The translations under genes and the position numbers were made by a program. Positions 1 through 14,954 of a stretch of DNA of 64,000 nucleotides are shown here, one piece after another (position 1 is the first letter of the stretch; the number at the start of each line of letters is the position of its first letter). Origin of the DNA: Diphasiastrum complanatum (lineage: Eukaryota; Streptophyta; Lycopodiopsida; Lycopodiales; Lycopodiaceae); contig CM055106.1 of assembly GCA_029204225.1 (NCBI GenBank), forward strand, positions 39,149,827-39,213,826, given 5' to 3'. The notes below the pieces were generated by a model. It was not told where the DNA came from and did no database searches. It saw nothing but the letters and a program-made list of their open reading frames with translations.

Positions 1-1476
1 CTAACAACACGTAGTGCCTTAATCCTATTTGTAAAATACAGACTAAGCATTTTTTTAAGTAGCCCTGATAACAATCGAAGATATTAAGTTCTAGTTCCAA
101 TAGTTTCAATCGACTCACTTAGTCAACCAATCAAACATTTAGAGCGCAACTATTCGATCTTTCTCTCTGTTACTACAGAGTATTGTTTCAAAAAGATCGC
201 GACTCTGTATGCATTCGTACTTGTACACTTACGACTAAATATACTCGTTCCAGTAATCTGAGTCGTGTTGTATTATGTTGAATGCATCTTTACTTTGTTT
301 CGATTGATTCTTGACTTGAAGATAAACCGATTCGTAGATTAAACTATTCATATGACTGATAATATGTGTCGATCATAACGCTATAGGTTCCGCACTATTT
401 CGCTTCCGCAAACTAATCTATTTCACTTCGTGCATGTCTACGGAATCAACTATATCGATCCAAGCAACTTTGAAGCAAGGATCAAGTAGAGTAATCTTCG
501 AATTATTGAAGGTGGCTTGAATCTGATAGACGTAGATCCATGCACCGAGGATAGTCGCCGGCCCACCACGCCTTATCCCAACAGTAGGAGGGCGAACTGG
601 TTCTAGAATAAAACATAATTTTTCACTTAGAACTTTAATAAGGGTCTTTACCCAAAATAGAGAGCAACTATAGTAATCAGTTTTTTGCTTTTTGCTTTTT
701 GCTTCATGCTTTTAGCTTTTTTTTAATGCTTTTAGCTTTTGCTCAGAACTAGAAAATTTACATAAGGAGGGCTAACACCTACCTCCATTCATTACATTGT
801 AGAGAGCTATGCATTCTTCAATTAATCTAAGTTTTCTTTTATCTCTTATGTTGATCTTGACTGGTGTGTGAATGCGTTCACTTCTATCTTGAATTTGAGC
901 ATCAAATTCCAACACTTCAGTCTATGGCAAAGATGTCAACCTTCATTCTCATGAACCACAAATTGCACTCATGATAAAATGGGATTCTTTCTATGAACCA
1001 AAGCAACAAAATATTCAAAGAAAAAACAACGCTTAAAAACACAATAACGGGCATTCTTGCTCAACATTATTTAAAATGCCAACAATAAAAGAGTGTGTCA
1101 AAATATGGACGAAATTGAGAGCGAATGAAATCGAGAGTACTTTAGGGTATAAACTTCCCACACACCCTCGAGTACATGCTTTAATAACGAAAACTGTTTA
1201 TGAAGTTTCTTTTAAAAAATTTGACATTCAGGCTCACAAACCTGGAGATATGTAAATCAAGAATGGAGGTTCATATTGTTGCGTCTCGAAAAGCATGTAC
1301 AAGATATAAAGCCCTCCCAATTTTGAGCACAATGATTCACCATGTACAATATGACCTGCAATCACAAGCACTTAAGTACTTCGAATGACCACCATCGCCA
1401 ACTTCGAATATTTTCCTAAACCCATTCCAACAAATAAAAACTTAAAAAATGATGTTCATTCTATTTTATTCATGTA
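1..1476. other. Intergenic, no gene seen
   Basis: AT-rich sequence with no reading frame that resembles a known protein. Around 683-742 there is a short degenerate tandem run of a GCTTTTTGCTTTTT-type motif. A more GC-rich patch at about 525-605 shows nothing recognisable. Around 1430-1470 the minus strand carries an AATAAAA-type sequence close to the proposed LTR end described next. Confidence 0.5.
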
Positions 1477-1877
1477 TGTCAAGGCAAACTATCATCATGA
1501 ATTAACATTAAGGCTTAAATGTAAACATCAAAGTACACAGTAATCATTCAAGCCAATGGAAAGAGATGGAGAGAGCACATAAAGCTTGCTTAAGAGAATA
1601 GCACAACAATTTCGTGACAACGATCCAAGAGAGATGGAGTAACTATCATGTCCCACACATCTAGTCCACTAGCATCATAGGCCTTTCACACACATTAATT
1701 ACATCATTGGCACTTTAGACTCCTTAGTTATCAATTACTTAATACGTTCAGTATAGTACAATAAATAACTAACTTACAATAATGTAAATGATTGTCATGT
1801 GCAATTAGCTACCATAGTTATACAAACCTTAACTGGCTATATCATCCAACGTGGATGTGCTAGTCATATTTCCAATA
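1477..1877 (-). mobile_element. Probable LTR of a copia-like element (minus)
   Basis: On the minus strand a purine tract (CTCAAGGGGGAG, 1878-1889) is followed directly by TATTGGAAATATGACTAG. This is the layout of a Ty1/copia polypurine tract and the start of a 3' LTR (usual TGTTGG, here first G to A). The proposed inner end is a CA at 1477, but no partner LTR is visible in the window, so the lower boundary is a guess. Seen: purine tract and TATTGG start. Inferred: LTR identity and length (about 400 bp). Confidence 0.4.
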
Positions 1878-2290
1878 CTCCCCCTTGAGCGAATATCCGT
1901 AGTCAGGAACAAAACAAATGGCCACGCAAAGTTTGCGAGTAGAAACATCACTTTTTTGGACCCAAGAAGTCCATCTTCTTGGCTGTTTATACTGAATATG
2001 AGAAACCTCTAGAATCTTCTTTTTCCTAGGTGCTGAGAATGGGAACTCTCCGGCAATCTCCTTAACCCATAGAAGATTATCATAAAAGTGCTCACAAATC
2101 TTAGTAAAAAGTTGACCCCTCTTTCATTTCACATTACCCTTAACAATGAATGAATTAGCCTCATACACATTAATTGTGCCATGAGTAATACTCCTGAATG
2201 TAAAACTGGATTCACAACAAAGATTGGCCACCTGCATTCTTAAATTTGTTTCATTCTTGTAATTGTGCGAAAGATTGCCAAAAACCACTT
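1864..2290 (-). pseudogene. Coding-like stretch ending at a polypurine tract, unknown product
   Basis: Reading the minus strand from about 2290 down to 1864 gives one long frame with a single internal TGA near 2115. It is about 140 codons long and ends a few residues after the LTR-like start (last residues GEYWKYD then stop). The predicted protein has a beta-rich first half (around SFTFRSITHGTINVYEANS) and a second half containing KICEHFYDNLLWVKEIAG and a basic PRKKK. It does not look like copia RNase H, which normally precedes this tract. It may be a captured host fragment, an unusual 3' ORF, or a chance neighbour. A splice-acceptor-like AG lies just upstream at about 2291. I do not recognise the family. 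Confidence 0.4.
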
Positions 2291-2589
2291 AAGCAGGCTA
2301 ATTACCCCTCTTAAGTCATAACAAATACCCTCAACATGCATCATGGCACTTTTAGATCAACTTAGGAATCATATTTAATTCCTTATGGCCAAGCAATGGG
2401 AATACAACCTCACAAATGGCACAAAAAATAAGGGTTAACTATTAGTGAAGATATTTAATTTGAAGTGCTAGAACTTCACTGTGTGCCTAGTACCTGTGCC
2501 TGATTTGAAGGCTAGTTGAATACGATGTTCAAGATCGAACCACACAACATCATTCTGACATGCTGCAGAACTTCACTGCACTTCATTCT

Positions 2590-3566
2590 TCATCCAAAAT
2601 TTCAAATTCTTGAGGAGTACGACAAAACCTCACCTTGAAGAAGACAGCAACATCATCTTTAGTTTTCAATCAAAATCAAGGGCACATAGTAACTCCAGTT
2701 GAAGGGACTCAACATCCACAAACTGCCACGACCTCCATAAGGTCTTCTCTCTCACATCAGGGAATCGGGCCCACAAAATCTGCTTCTTCTCCTTTCACAC
2801 GAGGATATTGAAACTCCTTCATTGTTGACAAATATCTGTCAATCAGAACTAAGGAAGAATCTCTTCCTTCACAGAGCCTCCTAGCTTCATGGCTGGGCTG
2901 ACATACAACCATGGGCCATGCCAATTCCCTTTTCCTTTACATGGGCTTTCGTGTTCACATTTGAGCATCCACGCAGTCAGATCCGCACTTGATTTAAGCG
3001 CATTTTCAATGCATGTGAGACTGTCAAAGCCTTCTCCCAAGAAAACTTTCAGCGCAGCAAGAAAACCCTTTAAATGCAGGTACTCCACAGCTAAAACGGG
3101 CTGTTTAGGGCCTAATTTTTCATCATTGTTGCCTACTACTGCTTGACATCCCTTTTGCTGGTGCCCAAACACAAGATAACACCAACGCTGCCTCCATTGA
3201 AGTCCAATGGGATGTAAGAGCTGAAAGGCCTTCTCCATGCTCTAAAACTGGTGGCAATGCTTCAAGACTGCCTCACGCTCAAAAGACGGGCTGCCATTCA
3301 CATGAACCATAGGCCTGAAAAACAAACACAGCCTTCAAATGGGAGGCAACGAGCACTCTTTCAGTGAATAAATGCTTTAGACTCAGCATTAGAATGGAAT
3401 TCAAACAACAAAGTGACTGATCCATGGCTAAGTATACGCCCCTCATTGACTCAAGCAAGAAAAGGAGCAATTCCAATACAAGTTGTGCATTCTCCACACA
3501 CAAGAGTTCAGCAAGTAGGTGTTCCCTCTCACAAATATTGATAAGTTGGAAATGGTCATTGATCAA
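2590..3566 (-). pseudogene. Decayed coding region, unknown product
   Basis: Several minus-strand frames read as parts of one damaged protein. The 3566-3279 part is leucine-rich and ends SCEWQPVF. The 3238-2849 part (129 codons) contains HPIGLQWRQRWCYLVFGHQQKG and a C-terminal WLYVSPAMKLGG. Shorter continuations follow near 2840-2740 (DRYLSTMKEFQYPR, then WARFPDVREDLMEVVAVCG in another frame). A frame reading LKTKDDVAVFFK ends at a GTGAGG donor-like site near 2627. Frame changes and stops make this a pseudogene or a multi-exon gene I cannot assemble. It could be related to the 1864-2290 stretch on the same strand. No family recognised. Confidence 0.35.
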
Positions 3567-3569
3567 AGT

Positions 3570-4030
3570 GGCAGTTTAGAATGCAAGCCAAGTGACATCT
3601 CGATCACCATTTTACATTATGCAGATAATGTGGCTCTAGACTCACCAACTAGAGAGGGCTTACAAAGACATTCAGATAGCCTCCATTCCTTCTGTATCGT
3701 ATGAGGCTTGCAGGTTAATATCAAGAAGACCAAGATTATCGTCCTCTAGGCATACTTTTCACTAGTCTCATTTTCATTATGAGGCATGCAGCTACAGCCA
3801 GACTTGGGCACGGTCGCGCCTCCCTAGTCCACTTGGAGAGATTTTGCTTGAAAGTGTCATCTCTCCGATACTCTTATTACCCCCACAGCTCTATATTCAG
3901 CTGAGGCATGGTGCACAGGGCTCACATTGTCAAATCGAGCCAGTATCTCCCATTTACAAGTTACCAAGTCGTCCCAGATGATACAAGCGAGAGAAAGGGT
4001 GTTACTTTTATGTATTTTCACAGTCTCTAA
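3570..4030 (+). pseudogene. Non-LTR (LINE) reverse transcriptase relic
   Basis: The plus strand first reads ILHYADNVALDSPTREGLQRHSDSLHSFC. This is the LINE RT catalytic region, with the normal (F/Y)ADD changed to YADN. After an in-frame stop it continues GLQVNIKKTKIIVL, the usual palm follow-on (GLxVNxxKTKxMV). About 180 bases later, in another frame, TPTALYSAEAWCTG followed by ISHLQ and MIQARERV matches the LINE RT C-terminal part (PxLLYGAEVW...). The two parts are in different frames with stops between, and no poly-A tail or full ORF is visible. Family knowledge supports the assignment; the element is dead and short. Confidence 0.75.
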
Positions 4031-5341
4031 GTCTGGCTCTTAGTTTGTTGAGCGCATGTGGGAAAAACCATCCCCAGATCCACATCTAGGATAGGCATTT
4101 GGGATCCCCTTCCTAGATGTGCATTGTGCCTATGAGCAGATTTAGAGAGAGAGGACCAGCCTGCCAGTAGTTAAAGACATGACAATTGTTGTGCAAATGG
4201 CTTTGGTAAGACCATTTACGTGCCATCTACAAAGAAAAAGCAAAAGCAAGAGAGGGGACCAGATAAAGGAAGAAAAAGAGAATTTGTTTGATAAACCTTT
4301 GCTTCTGCAGAATCCATGTTTCTTGTGCATCCAAAACTTTTGAAGTCAGAATTCAATCACTCAAATAGGTGCTGAAATGAGCTTTTCGTTGGTGAAATTG
4401 GACCGTTGATATGATGATGCTTGGGATTCCAATGATTCTTGTTCAAAAAAGAAACTGATTCTTGTTTGAAAAAAATTAAGCTTATCTTCAAAAATGACCA
4501 ACAGACTATTTAATAAGAATAAGAAGCTCAAAAAATGGTCGACATCTTTCTAGAATGGTTTTCTGCACTTGACAAGTCTATTGTGGGCTTCAGGTCAACG
4601 AGGTGCCACATGTACTTATTTCCAAGCTGATTACTGTTGTTCTTTACTGGTCTAAAATACAGGTTTGAGCGGAAAAGAATGGGATATCCTACTTGAATCT
4701 CTTCAAAATTCAAGAACAGAAGCTGCCAAGTAAAGAGCTAAAACTTGAGCCAATTTTTTTTCATTTCCACCTATCTATTAAAGCTTTCTGAACATGAAAT
4801 TTAACAAAAATTTGTAGTAATTTGTACTGCTAAGTGAAAGTTTTTCTTGCTCTTTTGGGTGGTACTTAGAAGGTCAATGGCTAGTGAATTATGTTACGAT
4901 TCATAAGCCAGTTGTTGCTGAAAAAGGGTGGCAAAAATCCAGTTGAACTGGATGCTGCAGAGCTTCCAAAACACTCAGGTATCTTTCACGTTCAGATTCG
5001 AAACTAAGATATACTTCATGAGCTTAGCTGGTCCAGATTTGATGAGAAATGGCAAGAACTGCTATCTCGAATGGGTGTAGTGTTAGTGTGGAATCTAGCA
5101 AGTTCTTGAGTGCCTTGAGTAGCTAATCCTTAGAAAAACATATCCAAGTTTTGATTAGCTGAAAAGCTATGGCATGCGCTTTCAAAAGAAAGAATTGCAT
5201 AAAACTTTGAAGTGAACTGTATGTGTAAAAATATTTACTGATTGAAATAAATCTAGTATCATTTGGATGATAACAATTTTATGCTATTAAAGAAACAAGA
5301 CATGAAAGGATAACCAACTATGTACAAAATGAAGTCTCCCA
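4031..5341. other. No gene seen
   Basis: Short frames only (up to 62 codons on either strand), none with a recognisable motif. A minus-strand frame at 4528-4713 contains PILFRSNLYFRPVKNNSNQ but has no family resemblance I can name. Confidence 0.45.
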
Positions 5342-5575
5342 TCAAACTAAGTGCAATGGCCAAATAATCTCACTGGGCATTTTATTTCCAAGTGCACGTT
5401 TTGACATCCAAAATTGAAACTCACCTAGTGCACACGAATACAGGGTTTGCATGAAGAATGCCGGGGTCACGTCTTTGGGTCTAGCCTCATGAATGAAGGA
5501 AAAGCTACGAAAGGACCATAGAAACTTCATTTGTGAAAGTTCAGTTCCTCCAATCTGCTCGCATAGAGCCCACAC
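5342..5575 (-). CDS. Possible exon of an unknown host gene
   Basis: A 77-codon minus-strand frame has an even, protein-like composition: WALCEQIGGTELSQMKF near the start, then HEARPKDVTPAFFMQTLYSC, ending MPSEIIWPLHLV. It differs from the surrounding low-complexity sequence. A CAG precedes the frame on the minus strand, so it may be an internal exon. The other minus-strand coding fragments of unknown origin lie 1.8-3.5 kb downstream, and all could derive from one decayed gene, but nothing links them directly. Not recognised; it may be a chance frame. Confidence 0.25.
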   Translation of the reverse strand: MWALCEQIGGTELSQMKFLWSFRSFSFIHEARPKDVTPAFFMQTLYSCALGEFQFWMSKRALGNKMPSEIIWPLHLV

Positions 5576-7343
5576 AAGTCAGACATGTCGAGCTCCACCA
5601 GTTAGAAATGAAAACTCACTATATGAAATACAATTCACATCAAAGTTAAGTCCTTGAATCAAAATAAATAAATAAAACAGAAAATAAAAATGCAAGGCTT
5701 TTCAAACTGAGACATGGTACACTCTTATTACAATGATTTTATTAGAATAAGACTAGTGCTTATTTTCCACAGAGGTTCCTACCCACATCTGGACCATTGT
5801 AAAAAAAAAGTCATGCAACACCAGCATATAGCAAAGTTATTGATCTCTGGCAAATTTGCTACTGTGGCCTACATCAAAAGATTGTTTTTGAATGAGAAGG
5901 GGAAATTATTGGAAGAAGAAATCCATAGTAGACCCTTAATACACCCTAAACAAACACAACATCATGCATAGCATAATAAATCTAACAAAGACTGGACACT
6001 ACAGGATCACCCTATTAGGAATTAATGTTTATTTGGTACCACAGCCCCACAGCCATAACCATCAAAACAAGCCACAAGCATAATCATCATAACCACATCC
6101 ATAAACATCATCAACCCCACCCACGTCCTCATTGTGTCGTAAGCATTGCACCACAGGTATGTGCTTCTAGCTTCCGTTCGTTGTGTCGGCGGACATCTAC
6201 CAGGACATGCTCCGACTAGTTGCCCACGTGACGTTGTACCACCCCAAACCCTAAATCTATCTCATCACATAGGCCATGGTACTGTGTAGAATGCATCAAT
6301 GGTCCGGGAACATAGTCCACAGGTTCGTGATCCCGATACGAACCCAAGGGATCGAGCCTGGCTCGATTCGGGTATCGTTCGGTCAAAATGGCCCTTTGAC
6401 TGGAGAGAAGCACAATTAGGTCAAGCGAAATGGACTAGTTTTGCAACTCTCCGTCCGACGGCCCCGTTTCTCCAAACGGGATCCGTTTCGGGTGCCGTCT
6501 ATTTCGGCCAATGGACAACCTCGATATGAACCTATGGGAACAAACAGGACGAGGAAACGACGGACGGTCGGCCCGCAACGTCCATCCGAAGTTCGACGTT
6601 AAACAGGGCTTCAGGGACACTTTGTCCGGTCGGGACTTGAAAACTGGGAGATGTTTCGGAGCCCCCGTGCTGGTACGCAAAATTTCGACATCGTATTGGA
6701 GCGTGTTGAAGTAGTGCCATAACTAATTAGCAAACTGTTGAAGTTCTTCCGGGAAGAAATCGATTTCATCAACCGAGTCACAGTAGTGTATAGCTTGTCA
6801 CTCTTCTGGTGAGCCCTAATTTCCCTAGAGACTTCTGGTCCTGAGAGCTTGTCACTCTTCTGGTGAGCGTTCACCTCTCCCCAATCCTTTGGCGAGCATT
6901 CACTTCTTTGAGACAGTCACTGATGCACCCTAAACCCTAAACCAGTAATATGTTTGCCATACAAACCATCATCTTCACTCGAAACCACTCTCAGATCTTT
7001 CTTTGCCGCTTTTTTGGAGCTTAGTTCCCAATGAAAGTTCGTAATAATTTATGAACTGCTCATTAGCCATGGTTGTTTAGTAATATCTCAGTTATGAGAG
7101 GCATGGCCCAGTGGTTAGGTTTGTTGCAAATTTTTTTGCAAATTTTTTTGGTACTGTTTTCCTATTTTTTAACAGGAGGGGGCAGGTGGGTGCTAGACAC
7201 CCTCTGATAATTAATTCCAAGGGAAAAACAGGGGCCATAAATTGCTTTTATTTTGCTTTTGGGATGGGGGACAGTGTAGGCAGGTGCTTGTATTTTTTTA
7301 TTTTTTTGAAAAAATAAAATTTGCAAAAAATCGGATGCGTCCG
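5576..7343. other. No gene seen; GC-rich patch and short direct repeat
   Basis: A GC-rich patch at 6250-6720 gives overlapping open frames on both strands, which is typical of GC-rich non-coding DNA; none matches a family. The 22-base sequence starting AGCTTGTCACTCTTCTGG occurs twice, at about 6793 and 6847. Two telo-box-like CCCTAAA units lie at about 6928-6941. Homopolymer T/A runs dominate 7130-7340. Confidence 0.45.
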
Positions 7344-7702
7344 GACGTGAACGCACCCCTAGCGCGTCCGCGCGTCCGCCATCCGCTTCCTTAGATATAT
7401 ATAATAATATATAATAATATTATATATATTATTATACAGGGATGAGGGTCTGGGCCGAATTGCCCGCGTCCACGTCCGGCGTCCAAACCCAGACGCGTCC
7501 GACCCCCGTACGCCGGGTCAGACACGTCCAATTTTTTTTTTTTTTTTTAAATTTAAGCGTCCGAACCCTTGGACGCATCTGTCTTTTCTTTTTTTTTTAA
7601 TTTAAAAAAAAAATCAAAAAAAATAAAAATAAAAAATTGGACGCGGACGCACCCCTGACTCGTCCGCGTCCGCGTCCGCCATTCGCTTCCTTAGATATAT
7701 AT
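7344..7702. repeat. Pair of 60-bp direct repeats flanking AT-rich palindromic DNA
   Basis: Copy 1 (about 7344-7400) and copy 2 (about 7639-7700) share the pattern GGACG..GACGCACCCCT, then GCGTCCGCGTCCGCC, then CGCTTCCTTAGATATATAT. Each is followed by an AT-rich near-palindrome (copy 1: TATATAATAATATATAATA...; copy 2: ATATATGTATATATCT). They lie just downstream of the hAT transposase remains and may be subterminal repeats of that element; this is inference. Confidence 0.5.
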
Positions 7703-7929
7703 GTATATATCTAAAGACGCGGGGCGTGTTCGGATGCGAACGCGCCAGTGGGTGGATGCACCCTTTTTTTTAGTGTAAAATGGTTTCTAAAAAAAAATGG
7801 ACATTTTCGCGACTAAGGGTCGGGACACGGACACGTCCAGACTCAACGCGGACGCAAAAAGGCCACATCCAGGGTGGACGCGCATGTCTGATGTATATAT
7901 ATATAGTCCAGACATGCGCGTCTGAAGGG

Positions 7930-9138
7930 AGGGGGGTAGTCTCCTCGACATCAAGATCATCCTCAGGATCACCCCGCAGTGCACGACAAGCAACCTCGTC
8001 CGCATCAACCGCTGGCAAGGGCTCTGGATCAGCCGCAGGAACCATGCAATCATCTGGATTGACCTACACAAGTCAATCATGCGTGAGAATAGCCGAAGCA
8101 ACCTGAGGGCATTAAACTGATTGCATGCAAAGGGACGAACGCAAAACGATAGAGCACAGAAATATACCTGCAGCAGTAGGGAGCGTGCGCCTCCTGCCTC
8201 ATGCTATCTGCGATGCGCCGAACCACCCCGGTGTTGGTGTTGCAGTACACCAAGTCATTGCACCGCTCCTACGTGAGGCGGTTCCGCCTGTTCGTGTGAA
8301 CAAGGCTGAACGTTGACCAGTTCCGCTCACACGTAAGCAGAACAATCCTGCATTAATTGGCAGCCACTTAAGTGAGTTGCGGCCTTATAGAGACAATGCG
8401 AAAACTGTTTGGATGAATGGAACTGGCGGATAGGAAAACATACCTGTGACAGGACTCGGAACGCGAGCCTCTGCAGCTTCCGAGCCTCTGCAGTTGTGCC
8501 TGTCCAACGCCGAAGCTCTCCCACCATGATACAGGCTGCAGCCTGTTATCTCGCATGCAAGCAAGGTCCTCGCCGAACAGCCCTAGGGCGTGCTTGAAAT
8601 TGAGCAACGGCGTGCGTGAGTTCAATCGAGCAAGTAGAGGGAAGTTATGAACCATGCAAAGGTGGGCGACGGTAGAGCAAGGGTGTACCCAAACCTCAGC
8701 CTCTGACCCTCGAGCTAGTTGCGGACCACAGGGTCGCTATCCAGGAGGCGGATGTATGAGAACCAGTCCGCACGCAGCTCCTCATCTCTGTACTGCCGGT
8801 CGTTCTGCCACAAAGCATGAAGTATGTGGGCTACACTGTGAATCGGCCGGTGGAAGTTCTGCCATCGCCGCGCCCACAAGCAATTAATAGGCGCCAACCT
8901 GTGGAACATACCGTCAGTAGGCAAGCATTACATAATTGCGTGCTACGGCAACAACACGAAATAGGGTGCGAATGGAAAGAAAGTTCGTGAGACGGAAGGA
9001 GGTATACCTGGCCGCGTCCAGATTGGAACGCCCAAGCGACTCGCCGATGCGGTCCATGAACTCGTATAAGAGGCCCATCGTGCACCCCTCGCGATCAACG
9101 AGCCTTAGAAAAGAATACATGGGGCGCATGACATCCAT
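7930..9138 (-). pseudogene. hAT-family transposase, decayed, several exons
   Basis: hAT (hobo/Ac/Tam3) transposases cut and paste DNA transposons. Four blocks appear in the expected order on the minus strand. Block 1 (9138-9010): MRPMYSFLRLVDREGCTMG then LYEFMDRIGESLG, ending at a GTATAC donor. Block 2 (about 8902-8715): WARRWQNFHRPIHSVAHILH, the hAT W..(L/F)HRP(L/I)H motif. Block 3 (about 8640-8430): PVSWWESFG then LQRLAFRVLSQ. Block 4 (about 8340-8165): CERNWSTFSLVHT then RRNRL and a stop, then ERCNDLVY, the conserved CERNWS dimerisation motif. An acidic tail follows near 8045-7930. There are frame changes between W-W-E-S-F-G and LQRL and one nonsense codon, so it is dead. The N-terminal zinc finger and the first catalytic D region are not seen. 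Confidence 0.8.
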
Positions 9139-10457
9139 GAGAACTTCTGTTGAGGTAGGACTATGTTTGTCTACAGTTCTGCTTGATACTTCATTCTTAT
9201 TGGTTGATTCTCATTTATCACCCTGCAATGCTCCACATTCTCCTCTTCCACAAGAACCCCACACAACGCCACTGCTTCGCCAATACATTGATCAGTACAT
9301 ATTATGATCAATACATTGAATCAGTGAATCACCCTAAACCTATAGGCTCCTACAATATATTAAAAAATTTGCAAAAATCACCATCAAATCCCCCATCTAA
9401 AAAAATACCTATTTTTTTGAACCCATATCAAAAAAACAAAAAGCGTTTCGGGACAAAATCCCGAAGCGTGTTCCAGAATACGTTCCAGAACGTGGCTGGT
9501 ATCTATGATATATATTAAAACATAATAATTGCATTCCGGACAGCGTTCCGCTATCCAAGAACCTTTGCATTCTGGAATGCAATAGGCTCCAAAATGGATT
9601 TCGGGGCAACATTGCTTCACACCAACAAATCACCATTTTTACTACTTGTGCTCCACAAAAGCCAAAAGAGGAAAAGCAAGAGGCCCAAGCAAAATAGATT
9701 TCAAACCCTAAAATAACCTGAAAACAGTGAGCTTGGCACTTGTATGCAAGGCCTATTGCAATAGTAGATGTATGTAAGACGATCCAAGGCAATGATCACA
9801 AAAAACTTATAAAGACTAAAAGGCCAATTGTTGAGATTCAATTTTACCTATTACTTTCAAACTTCATAGGCATTTTATCAAGATTCCGACTATTTTTAGT
9901 TGTAAATTTCACAATTATAGGTTTTATTTTGGTGTTTTACCACTATCATCACTGTTTTTTTAAAAGTTGGCTTGAGATTACTTTACAAGAATTGATCTTA
10001 GAAAGCCCAAAGTAAGATCAAACTTGAATCAAACATAAGCAAACAAAGGAAGTGAAGACAAGTATAAATTGACAAGAAAAACCACAAGACAATGAAGAAA
10101 AATAGATATTTATTGCTACTAGATTAGCTATGAAGGTAAGGAAATGTTGAATACATCACTAAATTCTTCAACAAGCTCCTGCACGTCCTTTGTCACTGCG
10201 CTCCAGTCCATCGCTAGAGACGGAAATGTGCTTCTTGCAATCTGATCTTCACTTTAATAGAAAACCCAAATGCAAAATCTGCATTGAAAGCACAGCAGAA
10301 TGCTAGTATCTCTCCTCAGATTCAACCCAATGCTTTGGATTCTCCAATAGCTAAACAACTGCAAAACCATAAAGCATCTACTCTTAGGGATTAATTCCTG
10401 CATTAAACTATCAACCAAATCCGGAAGCTCCATCATCAAAGAGAACAATCCATCCAG

Positions 10458-10459
<2 letters not shown>
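9139..10459. other. No gene seen
   Basis: Low-complexity A/T stretches, with a short palindrome-rich part at 9440-9570 built from AACG/TTCC words (for example GTTCCAGAATACGTTCCAG). No coding signature. This may be the 5' part of the hAT element, but I find no terminal inverted repeat. Confidence 0.4.

Positions 10460-10506
<47 letters not shown>
10460..10506. repeat. (CT)n microsatellite
   Basis: Uninterrupted CT dinucleotide run of about 46 bases. It produces artefactual (RE)n and (LS)n reading frames on the two strands. Confidence 0.95.
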
Positions 10507-13676
<3,170 letters not shown>

Positions 13677-13999
13677 AAACTGATTTACTGATATATAAAA
13701 AGAAGGCACAAGTGCCTATGTATAAGCATCTCTCACGCAGAAGGAGAAAGAGTACTAGCATCATTATAACAAAACGATGGGTATGGAGTCGCACTGGTTG
13801 GTGCACCCACCATCGATTCACACCAAGCATCAAGCGGCATCCTTCAATAATGGCCGGTGCCCTAAATATGGTCCCACAGATTATAAAAGTGACTTCACAT
13901 GGTAACGTGACCCACCCAACTTGGTCATTCGGTATCGGACAAGGCCTGCAGTTTTCTTAACTCAGGCCTAAGGTGAAGGTTTTCGTTCTTGAGTTTGGA

Positions 14000-14954
14000 C
14001 AACTCCTAAGAACTGTGGCCTCAGTCTCTCATCCTCCAGTCTTCTGGTAAGCTCCTCCATAGAGGCAGTCTGTTGATTGATTACCTTTGTCAGTTGTGTG
14101 GCTTGGGCAGCAACCGCAGTGTGGCTTGGGCTTGGGCAGCCTTGTAGTAAGGAACTTCATTCTCCAACTGATGGGACTTCTCGTTAGTGGCCGCTAAGTG
14201 CCCTTCAACCCCCAACAGCTTCTCACGCAATTTGATATTACAATTTTCAGCAATGCCAATCTTGTCTCATTGGCTGCCAGATTCTCTTTCAACATCTTTT
14301 CTTCAGCGGTTCCTCTTGTTTTGCCAATAAGGCTCTTCAGCATTTGCACCTTTAAGAACGGAGTTCTCTCGATCCAAGTGTCAAACCATTCGGTGTCAAC
14401 ACATTTGGCTGCAAGCCATTGTTCACTGCATCAGCATATGACACCATTACTGGTGTCTATAATCGAACACCATGTGGTGTGGTGTCACCAGTATCATAAA
14501 ACACTTGTTGCGCATCAGCAAGAGTCACGAGTACTGACTGTTTCTTACCAGAAACAGTCTTATCAGCATCAACCGACAGGTCCGCAGGTTTCACATGAGT
14601 ATCGTCCTTGGAATGCTACAATGTCTCCCGCGATAGAAACTGCAACCTGTCACAGATGTCAACCAGCATATGCATGATCCCAGGTGGTCCTGAGCTTCTA
14701 GCATCAACATTTGTAGCAACAATCTGTCCAGGCTCAGCAGCTTTTGGTGCAAAATGGCATTTTGGGGTCTCTGGTACTTCCTTGGCCAGATTAGTAGAGG
14801 TATTTACATAGTCGAAATTAGTGGCTTTGCCAGGGTCAGCACCAGCAAAAAATCCATTAACAACCACATCATCTTCTATATCCACAATGTTATCAAATAT
14901 GTGCCTAGGGGCTTCGTCATCTGGTAGTCCTTCCGCCATCTCAGAATCATGAAC
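14000..14954 (-). pseudogene. G3 gypsy post-pol ORF fragment (C-terminal half)
   Basis: On the minus strand, reading from the LTR junction at 14954, the frame begins VHDSEMAEGLPDDEAP and runs to 14616, including ADPGKATNF, NLAKEVPETP and CHFAPKAAEPGQIVATN. Further down, after a stop, coiled-coil-like pieces follow in broken frames (EEKMLKENLAANETRLALL near 14340-14280; SMEELTRRLEDE near 14070). The 14700-14833 part and the 14930-14954 part are near-identical to 32828-32960 and 32968-32998, where the same protein is read in the G3 remnant. G1 inserted into this copy: the unoccupied sequence at 33000 reads ATGAACTGGGG where this one reads ATGAAC then the LTR. Function unknown. Confidence 0.6.

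Noticed and set aside
6216..6874. Overlapping open frames on both strands in the GC-rich patch
   Set aside because: GC-rich DNA has few stops by chance; none of the six frames shows a family motif.
6925..6945. Telomere-like CCCTAAA repeats (also near 11363-11385)
   Set aside because: Only two or so units; fits telo-box words common near plant genes, not a telomere remnant.
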